Made by a program: the position numbers and the translations under genes. This document shows, one piece after another, positions 42,991 to 64,000 of a stretch of DNA of 64,000 nucleotides. How positions within the stretch are numbered: the first letter of the stretch is position 1; each line of letters starts with the position of its first letter. The notes under the pieces are model-generated. The model made no database searches. It worked only from the letters and a program-made list of their open reading frames with translations, and was not told where the DNA came from. The stretch lies in the NCBI RefSeq assembly GCF_008704655.1, contig NZ_CP023688.1:372001-436000 (forward strand), written 5' to 3'. The DNA comes from Streptomyces rimosus. Lineage in GTDB: Bacteria > Actinomycetota > Actinomycetes > Streptomycetales > Streptomycetaceae.

Positions 42991-44253
42991 TCACCAGCGG
43001 ACGGGCAGCTCGTGCAGGCCGTAGAGCACGCCGTCGTACTTGATGTTCAGTCCGTCCTCGGGCACGTCGAGCCGGAGGTTGGGAATGCGCTCGAAGAGCT
43101 TGCGGTACGCGACCTCCATCTCGACCCGTACCAGGTTCTGCCCCAGGCACTGGTGTACGCCGTAGCCGAAGGCCACATGGCCGCGGGCGGAGCGGGAGGG
43201 GTCGAACGCGTGGGGGCACGCGAAGAGTTCCTCGTCGTGATTGGCGGCGGCGACCAGCGGCACGATGCCCTCGCCCGCCTTGATGTGCTGCCCGGCGATC
43301 TCCACGTCCTCGACGGCCACCCGCAGGGACACCAGGTCGGCGACCGAGTGGAAGCGCAGGGTTTCCTCGACGGCCCGTTCGTCACCGATCCACTGGGGAT
43401 TCTTCAGCAGGGTGACCACACCGAGCGCGATGTTGTTGGCCGTGGTCTCGTGGCCGGCGATGAGCAGCAGCATCAGTACGCCGGACATTTCGTGGGCACC
43501 GATGGCGCCGGTGGCCAGCAGCCGGGTGACGATGTCGTCGCCGCCCCAGTTCTTCTTGATCTCGATCAGCCGGTTGATGTACCGCATGAGGTCCTTGCCG
43601 GCGGCCAGGCGGTCCTCGTCGGAGTACGCACGGAACGAGACCAGGACGCGGGTCCTGGATTCGAAGAACTCGCGGTCGGCGGGCGGCACGCCGAGCAGTG
43701 CCGAGATCACCAGGGAGGGAATGGGCAGGGTGAAGTCGGCGACGAGGTCGGCGGTGTTGCCCGCGGCCAGCATCGCGTCCAGTTGCGCGTCCACCGTGCG
43801 CTCGATCGCGGGTTTCATCGCGCGGACGCGCCGCACGGTGAACTCCGGGATGAGGGCCTTGCGGAACCGGTCGTGTTCGGGCGAGTCCATTCCCACGAAC
43901 CAGCCGGGTATCTGGTCCTGCCTGGGTACGCCGATCGTCTCGCCGACATTGGGAAAGCCCGGGTGCTGGGGGTTGGAGCTGATGGCCGGGTTGGTCAGGA
44001 CGGCGCGTACGTCCTCGTGCCGGGTGACCAGCCACACCCGTTTGCCGTCGGGCAGGTGCGAGAGCACCAGCCCCTTCTTGTCGCGGTAATCGGCGTATTC
44101 GGGCGGCGGGAAGGGTATGCCGGGCGCGCGCAGCGGAAAGTCGACGACCAGCGGGTCCGTTCCGTGCCCGGTCGAATCCGTCGTGTCCGTGGCCCCGGCC
44201 GTCGCTCCCGTGACCGGGCAGGTGGCCGGCGCGGCCGGTTCGGTGTGCGTCAT
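42991..44253 (-). CDS. Cytochrome P450, polyene methyl-to-carboxyl oxidase type (PimG/AmphN/NysN-like)
   Basis: 420 residues. I-helix: LLLIAGHETTANNIALG (oxygen activation). ExxR: VEETLRFHSVADLVSLR region. Haem loop: HVAFGYGVHQCLGQNLVRVE with FGxGxHxCxG intact. The context (ferredoxin, mycosamine genes and loading PKS in one direction) matches the P450 that oxidises a methyl side chain to the exocyclic carboxyl of polyenes. An epoxidase or hydroxylase role cannot be excluded without comparison. AAAGGGG precedes the ATG. It follows the aminotransferase gene by 28 nt. Confidence 0.92.
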   Translation of the reverse strand: MTHTEPAAPATCPVTGATAGATDTTDSTGHGTDPLVVDFPLRAPGIPFPPPEYADYRDKKGLVLSHLPDGKRVWLVTRHEDVRAVLTNPAISSNPQHPGFPNVGETIGVPRQDQIPGWFVGMDSPEHDRFRKALIPEFTVRRVRAMKPAIERTVDAQLDAMLAAGNTADLVADFTLPIPSLVISALLGVPPADREFFESRTRVLVSFRAYSDEDRLAAGKDLMRYINRLIEIKKNWGGDDIVTRLLATGAIGAHEMSGVLMLLLIAGHETTANNIALGVVTLLKNPQWIGDERAVEETLRFHSVADLVSLRVAVEDVEIAGQHIKAGEGIVPLVAAANHDEELFACPHAFDPSRSARGHVAFGYGVHQCLGQNLVRVEMEVAYRKLFERIPNLRLDVPEDGLNIKYDGVLYGLHELPVRW

Positions 44254-44281
44254 GGGTGGAATTCCCCTTTCGGACGGGCCG

Positions 44282-45340
44282 TCAGCCGACGCCGTAGAAG
44301 GCGCGGACCCGGTCGATCACGAAGTCCTGGTCGCCGGCGGTCAGTCCGGTGTGGGTGGGCAGGTACAGTCCGTCCTCGGCGAAGGTGTTCGCCTTGAGCG
44401 AGGGCCAGTCGGGGTGGAAGTACATGGGCTGCCGGCTCATCGGCTTGAAGAACAGCCGGGTCTCGATGGACTCCCCGGCCAGGAATTCCCGCAGTTCCTC
44501 GCGGCGTTCGGCGCGCAGGTCGTACATCCACAGCACGTCCCGCGGCGGCATCAGCGTGATACCGGGGACATCGGCCAGCCCCTCGTCGTAGCGCTTCTCG
44601 ATTCCGCGGCGCACTTCGAGGATGTCGTCCAGGCGCTCGGTCTGGGCGAGCGCGACGGCGGCCTGCATGGCCGTCATGCGGTAGTTGTACGCCACCTTCT
44701 TGTGCAGGAAACTGTGGTCCTTGGTGAACGCCATGGCCCGCAAGTGCTGCATCTGCCCGGCGAGTTTCGGGTCGTCGGTGAGGCAGATACCGCCCTCCCC
44801 CGCCGTGATGATTTTGTTGGCGAACAGCGAGTAGCACGCGATGTCACCGACCGGCCGAATGCCGTGCGCTTCGGCGCTGTCCTCCACGACCCGCAGGTTG
44901 TACTGGTACGCAATGTCCATGATCGCGTCCATGTCGCACCGCCGGCCGTAGATGTGCACCGGCATCACGGCCTTCGTGCGCGCCGTGATCTTCTCCTCGA
45001 TACGGGTGACGTCGATGTTGAGGTCGTCCCCGCAGTCCACGAACACGGGCGTGGCGCCGGTGTAGGTGACCGCCCATGCCGAGGCGATCATCGTGAATTC
45101 CGGGACGATGACCTCGTCCCCCGGGCCGATGCCCAGCGCCCGCAGCGCGAGGGTGAGCGCCGCCGTTCCCGAGGAACAGGAAACGCCGTGCGCGATGCCG
45201 TTGTAGTCGGCGAAGGCACGCTCGAACCGCCCGACCATCGGGCCCTGGGAGGAAATCCACCCGTCCTCGACGGCACCGGTCAGATACGCCAGCTCGTTGC
45301 CCTCCAGAGCGGGCCTGGACACGGGATACTTGAACGACAT
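44282..45340 (-). CDS. DegT/DnrJ/EryC1 aminotransferase, probable GDP-3-keto-6-deoxymannose aminotransferase
   Basis: 352-residue PLP enzyme expected to make GDP-mycosamine (PimC/NysDII/AmphDII type). It carries SSGTAALTLALRALGIGPGD (cofactor phosphate site), VIVPEFTMIASAWAVTYTGA, the Asp motif RVVEDSAEAHG and the Schiff-base Lys in ACYSLFANKIITAGEGGICL. ATG 45340 follows AAGGAAGAG. It lies 53 nt after the glycosyltransferase gene, so sugar supply and transfer are co-expressed. No GDP-mannose 4,6-dehydratase gene is in the window. Confidence 0.92.
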   Translation of the reverse strand: MSFKYPVSRPALEGNELAYLTGAVEDGWISSQGPMVGRFERAFADYNGIAHGVSCSSGTAALTLALRALGIGPGDEVIVPEFTMIASAWAVTYTGATPVFVDCGDDLNIDVTRIEEKITARTKAVMPVHIYGRRCDMDAIMDIAYQYNLRVVEDSAEAHGIRPVGDIACYSLFANKIITAGEGGICLTDDPKLAGQMQHLRAMAFTKDHSFLHKKVAYNYRMTAMQAAVALAQTERLDDILEVRRGIEKRYDEGLADVPGITLMPPRDVLWMYDLRAERREELREFLAGESIETRLFFKPMSRQPMYFHPDWPSLKANTFAEDGLYLPTHTGLTAGDQDFVIDRVRAFYGVG

Positions 45341-45393
45341 CCGCTGTCTCTTCCTTGCCTTTTCGTGGTCCACGGACAGATGTGCGTGCGGTG

Positions 45394-46776
45394 TTACGCC
45401 CGGGCCAGGGCCGGGTGTCCGAGGATCACCTCGGCAGCGGCCGCACGGCCGCCCGCCGCACGCTGCAGGGCGCCGAGCCGCTCCGCGTTCTCGCGGAAGG
45501 AGGGGGTTTCGAGCACTCGGGTCAGCTTGTCGACGACGTCGTCGACATCGAGGTCCCGGGGCCGGTCGAGGGTCAGGCTGATGCCGAAATCCCGGCCGCG
45601 TACGGCCTGGTCGTAGCAGTCCACCCACAGCGGCCGTACCACGAGCGGCTTGCCGAAATACACGCCTTCGTTGTAGCCGTTGCCGCCGGCGTGGGTGAAG
45701 AACAGCTTCACGTTCGGATGCGCGAGGACATCGAGCTGCGAAGGGACCCAGTTCTCGATACGGAGATTGTCCGGCAGGGATTCCTTCGGCGGCAGCAGGT
45801 GCTGCTGTCCCGAGGGCAGTTTCCACAGCACCTGGTGCCGCCCCTGGAGCCGGCGGGCCACCTCGACCATGGAATGGACCTGTTCCCGGGTGAGCCGGGT
45901 GATGGTTCCGAATCCCGCGTAGACGACCGAGGGCTGTTCGTCCAGCCACCGCGAGAGCTCGTCCTCCTGCTCCGCCTCCGGCAGGGGCGGCACCATCGTG
46001 CCGACCATCCGGAACTTCTCCGGAATGTCGAAGGGATAGTCCAGCTCGGCGATGGAATTGCACAGCACCAGATCGGCGTGGTCGATCCGCGCCATCGGGC
46101 TCATCTGCCCGAGCCCGTGCGCCTTGCGCCGCCGGTTGTCCTCGGCCAGTACCTTGCTCATCGTGGGGTTGCAGAACATCGCGAGGGTCCGCAGTTTGAA
46201 GAGCATGTTGCGCACCCGCTGCGGGAGATTCATCGGATAGGGCAGCCCCGTGTGCGGTACGGGGAAGTCCTTCGGGGTGTAGCCCTTGGCGAAGGGGGTG
46301 AACGCCGTCAGCACATTGCTCGGGGTGAACGGCACGCTGAGCACGTACGGGATCTTCCGCGCCATGGCCAGCTCCACGCCGTACGAACTGATGCAGTCGA
46401 CGACGATCAGCGCCGGCCGGATCTCGTCGACGACGGCCGCGAGCTTCTGGAACTTCTCCTCCTGCGCGCGGGGCACGTACGAGTGCCGGATCACCGCGCG
46501 GTGCGCCTTGAACCGCGACGACTGGGTGACTTCCCGGTACACCTCGTCGCCCCAGGTCACGGCCGACAGTTCGGGGACCACCTCGCCCAGTGAGGCGAAT
46601 TCCACCGGAGACCCCACCGAAATCTTCTTCACGTCCTCGCGCCGCGGCTCGTCGGTGGCGAACCAGAGATCCGGCACGTCTTGGCGGGAGAGTTCCTCGG
46701 CCAGGACGAGCAGCGGATTGGCCAGCCCGGCCTCCGGAAGACTGACGAAGAGGATCGGCCGTCGGGCGGATTCCAT
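45394..46776 (-). CDS. UGT-family macrolactone glycosyltransferase, probable mycosaminyltransferase
   Basis: 460 residues of the MGT/UGT fold. The N-terminus is PILFVSLPEAGLANPLLVLA and the middle has VVYAGFGTITRLTREQVHSM. The donor-binding part is VPSQLDVLAHPNVKLFFTHA, then GGNGYNEGVYFGKPLVVRPL. It resembles PimK/NysDI/AmphDI, which attach mycosamine to polyene aglycones. The length is typical. ATG 46776 follows AAAGGGA. A 229-nt gap to the cholesterol oxidase gene upstream suggests its own promoter, so it may begin the operon that runs to the loading PKS. Confidence 0.92.
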   Translation of the reverse strand: MESARRPILFVSLPEAGLANPLLVLAEELSRQDVPDLWFATDEPRREDVKKISVGSPVEFASLGEVVPELSAVTWGDEVYREVTQSSRFKAHRAVIRHSYVPRAQEEKFQKLAAVVDEIRPALIVVDCISSYGVELAMARKIPYVLSVPFTPSNVLTAFTPFAKGYTPKDFPVPHTGLPYPMNLPQRVRNMLFKLRTLAMFCNPTMSKVLAEDNRRRKAHGLGQMSPMARIDHADLVLCNSIAELDYPFDIPEKFRMVGTMVPPLPEAEQEDELSRWLDEQPSVVYAGFGTITRLTREQVHSMVEVARRLQGRHQVLWKLPSGQQHLLPPKESLPDNLRIENWVPSQLDVLAHPNVKLFFTHAGGNGYNEGVYFGKPLVVRPLWVDCYDQAVRGRDFGISLTLDRPRDLDVDDVVDKLTRVLETPSFRENAERLGALQRAAGGRAAAAEVILGHPALARA

Positions 46777-46865
46777 GGATTCCCTTTCGCGCTGATGAAC
46801 AGGGTTCGGCGAGCACACCCCGTGCGGATCGACCGGCCGCACCGTCCATTGATCTCACGCCGTGC

Positions 46866-46881
46866 ACCGGAAAATCCTTAG
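46866..46881 (-). promoter_or_regulatory. Possible PimM-type box upstream of the glycosyltransferase
   Basis: ACCGGAAAATCCTTAG matches 12 of 16 positions of CTVGGGAWWTCCCBAG, the recalled PimM consensus, with the AWWT core intact. It sits about 90 nt upstream of the glycosyltransferase ATG. Suggestive only. Confidence 0.3.
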
Positions 46882-47005
46882 AGCCTGTGCGGTGATGTGC
46901 GGGGCGGCGGTGAGGTGTCCGGGCAGCAGCGAACCGGCCCTCCGCGTGAGAGGAGGGCCGGGATCGCGGACGCGCGCGCCGGGGCGAGCCGTCACCGGGG
47001 CACGG

Positions 47006-48896
<1,891 letters not shown>

Positions 48897-50021
48897 ATGA
48901 ACTCACCATCCACGGCGGCCGTGCAGACCGCCCGCCGCATCGCCGTGTCGTTCGTCGCCACCGTTTCGGCCGTGGGGGTCACCGCGTCCTTCGCCTCGGC
49001 CGAGCCCGTCGCCGCGCCGCACACCGAAGCGGGACGGCACGCGGCGCAGGCGCCGCGTGCCACGCGCGGGATTCCGTTCACCCAGGCCACGGTGGCCCGA
49101 CAGCAGGACGGTTCCTTCACCGTGTCCTGGAAAGCGCCCGGCGCCGGTTCCGTGACCGTCTACGCCGACGGCAAGGTCGTGGCATACGGCGGGGCCGAGG
49201 CCACCATCACCGTACGCCGGCTGCCCGCGGCCGACCGTCAGTGGTTCCGCCTCGTGCCGGACGAGGGCGACCCGCTCACCCTCGCCGACCGCTCGCTGCA
49301 CCTGGAGGGCGCCGCCAACTTCCGTGACGTGGGCGGCTACCGAACCGCCGACGGCCGGTGGGTGAAGATGGGCGTGCTGTACCGCGCCGACGCCCTGCAC
49401 AAGCTCACCGACGCCGACCTGGCCAAGCTGCGGCGCCTGGGCATCCGTACGGACTTCGACCTGCGCACGCCGGGCGAGCGGGCCAAGGCCCCGGACCGGG
49501 TACCGGCGGGCGCACGCTATGTCGTCGCCAATGTCATCGGCGAGGAGAACTCCGCCGAACTGCCCCCCACGGCGGAGGCGTCCGAGCGGCTGATGGCCGA
49601 ATCCTACCGGCAGTTCGTCGTCAGGCCCTCGGCCGCCAAGGCTTACCGTTCGCTGTTCCGCATGGCCGCCGAGCCCGGCTCGTACCCGCTGCTCTATCAC
49701 TGCTCCAGCGGCAAGGACCGCACGGGCTGGGCGACGGCCGTCCTCCTCACGGCCCTCGGCGTGGACCGCGAGACGGTCATGCGCGACTACCTGGCCAGCA
49801 ACGACTATCTCGCCGCAAGCAACGCCGCCGAACTGGCCAAGCAGCCGCCCGAGATCGCCGCCCGCCTCAAGCCGGTCCTGGAGACCAGGGCCCCGTACCT
49901 GAACGCCGCCTTCGACGAGGTCGAGGCGCGCTTCGGCACCTTCGGCGCCTATCTGCGGGAGGGGCTGGGGCTGAACGCGCAGGAGCTGGAGCGGCTGCGG
50001 GCGGCGCTGCTCACCGACTGA
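48897..50021 (+). CDS. Secreted tyrosine/serine protein phosphatase (PTP, IphP-like)
   Basis: 374 residues. A signal peptide covers about residues 1-40 (RIAVSFVATVSAVGVTASFA then SAEP). A small beta domain follows (~60-130, FTVSWKAPGAGSVTVYADGK). The IphP-type phosphatase domain has LEGAANFRDVGGYRTADGRW, the general acid region DFDLRTPGERAKAPDR and the P-loop LYHCSSGKDRTGWATAVLL (HCxxGxxRT). It sits within the polyene gene set but on the opposite strand. No ribosome site is seen; it is probably leaderless. Whether it serves the cluster is unknown. Confidence 0.9.
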   Translation: MNSPSTAAVQTARRIAVSFVATVSAVGVTASFASAEPVAAPHTEAGRHAAQAPRATRGIPFTQATVARQQDGSFTVSWKAPGAGSVTVYADGKVVAYGGAEATITVRRLPAADRQWFRLVPDEGDPLTLADRSLHLEGAANFRDVGGYRTADGRWVKMGVLYRADALHKLTDADLAKLRRLGIRTDFDLRTPGERAKAPDRVPAGARYVVANVIGEENSAELPPTAEASERLMAESYRQFVVRPSAAKAYRSLFRMAAEPGSYPLLYHCSSGKDRTGWATAVLLTALGVDRETVMRDYLASNDYLAASNAAELAKQPPEIAARLKPVLETRAPYLNAAFDEVEARFGTFGAYLREGLGLNAQELERLRAALLTD

Positions 50022-50069
50022 CCGGCTGACCGGCAAGGCAGCCGTCGGCCGGCCCACCGGCCCGCAGGA

Positions 50070-50117
50070 AAAGAAACGCCCCCTCCCCGACGGACATCGG
50101 GGAGGGGGCGTTTCTTT
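50070..50117. terminator. Strong bidirectional terminator, 21-bp perfect stem
   Basis: Arms 50070-50090 and 50097-50117 are perfect inverse complements around a 6-nt loop (CGGACA). AAAGAAACGC at the left base pairs with GCGTTTCTTT on the right, giving T-rich tails in both directions. It separates the convergent phosphatase and PKS genes. Confidence 0.92.
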
Positions 50118-50129
50118 CGGCTCGTCCCG

Positions 50130-64000
<13,871 letters not shown>

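Noticed and set aside
38464..44397. Very long plus-strand open frame (about 1977 codons) over the loading PKS, ferredoxin and P450
   Set aside because: It is antisense to well-recognised genes, has low-complexity Gly/Arg/Val-rich translation and crosses several gene boundaries. It is a by-product of high GC codon bias.

Overview
This is a GC-rich actinobacterial chromosome segment, almost certainly Streptomyces. The signs are strong third-position G/C in every gene, GTG and TTG starts, AGGAG-type ribosome sites, DUF-type actinomycete proteins, a Tat-exported cholesterol oxidase and giant modular polyketide synthase (PKS) genes. No rRNA, tRNA or CRISPR array was seen. The first gene (hypF) and the last (a PKS) run off the window.

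Region 1 (1-17.9 kb) looks like a stress, redox and hypoxia neighbourhood. It holds the hydrogenase maturation genes hypF and hypC, a HAD-fold protein that has lost its nucleophile, a PatA-type GNAT/acyl-CoA-synthetase lysine acetyltransferase, a tandem universal stress protein, a CBS-BON protein and a flavodoxin. A P-type cation ATPase with a PPK2 polyphosphate kinase, a SixA-like phosphatase and several membrane proteins follow. Embedded in it is a two-gene unit: a 40-residue, Asp-rich peptide (8846-8968) placed 11 nt before a protein-isoaspartate methyltransferase homologue (7950-8834). That layout resembles imiditide-type RiPP loci and is the best candidate for an undescribed system here.

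Region 2 (18-34 kb) is accessory and partly eroded. It contains a MarR/dienelactone hydrolase pair with a palindromic operator, an SDR/nitronate monooxygenase pair, and two regulators (a response regulator and a LAL-type LuxR ATPase) broken and joined head to head. A four-gene transcription unit follows: a small protein, a polyprenyl diphosphate synthase, an MpaB/latex-clearing-like DUF2236 oxygenase and a DUF6506 protein, lying opposite an ECF sigma factor. After these come DeoR and MarR regulators, a glutamine amidotransferase pseudogene and a P450 remnant.

Region 3 (34-64 kb) is the edge of a glycosylated polyene macrolide cluster of the pimaricin/rimocidin type. Leftmost is crotonyl-CoA carboxylase/reductase (an ethylmalonyl-CoA supplier). 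An IS1182-family element has inserted into the loop of the terminator after it. Leftward-transcribed genes then encode a PimS0-like loading PKS (acyl ligase-ACP-KS(Ser)-AT-ACP), a 3Fe-4S ferredoxin, a P450, a DegT aminotransferase, a macrolide glycosyltransferase and cholesterol oxidase. A rightward secreted tyrosine phosphatase and a 21-bp bidirectional terminator separate these from a large PKS. Its visible modules all carry malonyl AT, active DH, B-type KR and ACP, as expected for making a conjugated polyene. The adjoining ccr, the Ser-type KS and the atypical loading AT motif together suggest a butyryl (rimocidin-like) starter derived from ethylmalonyl-CoA; this is inference.
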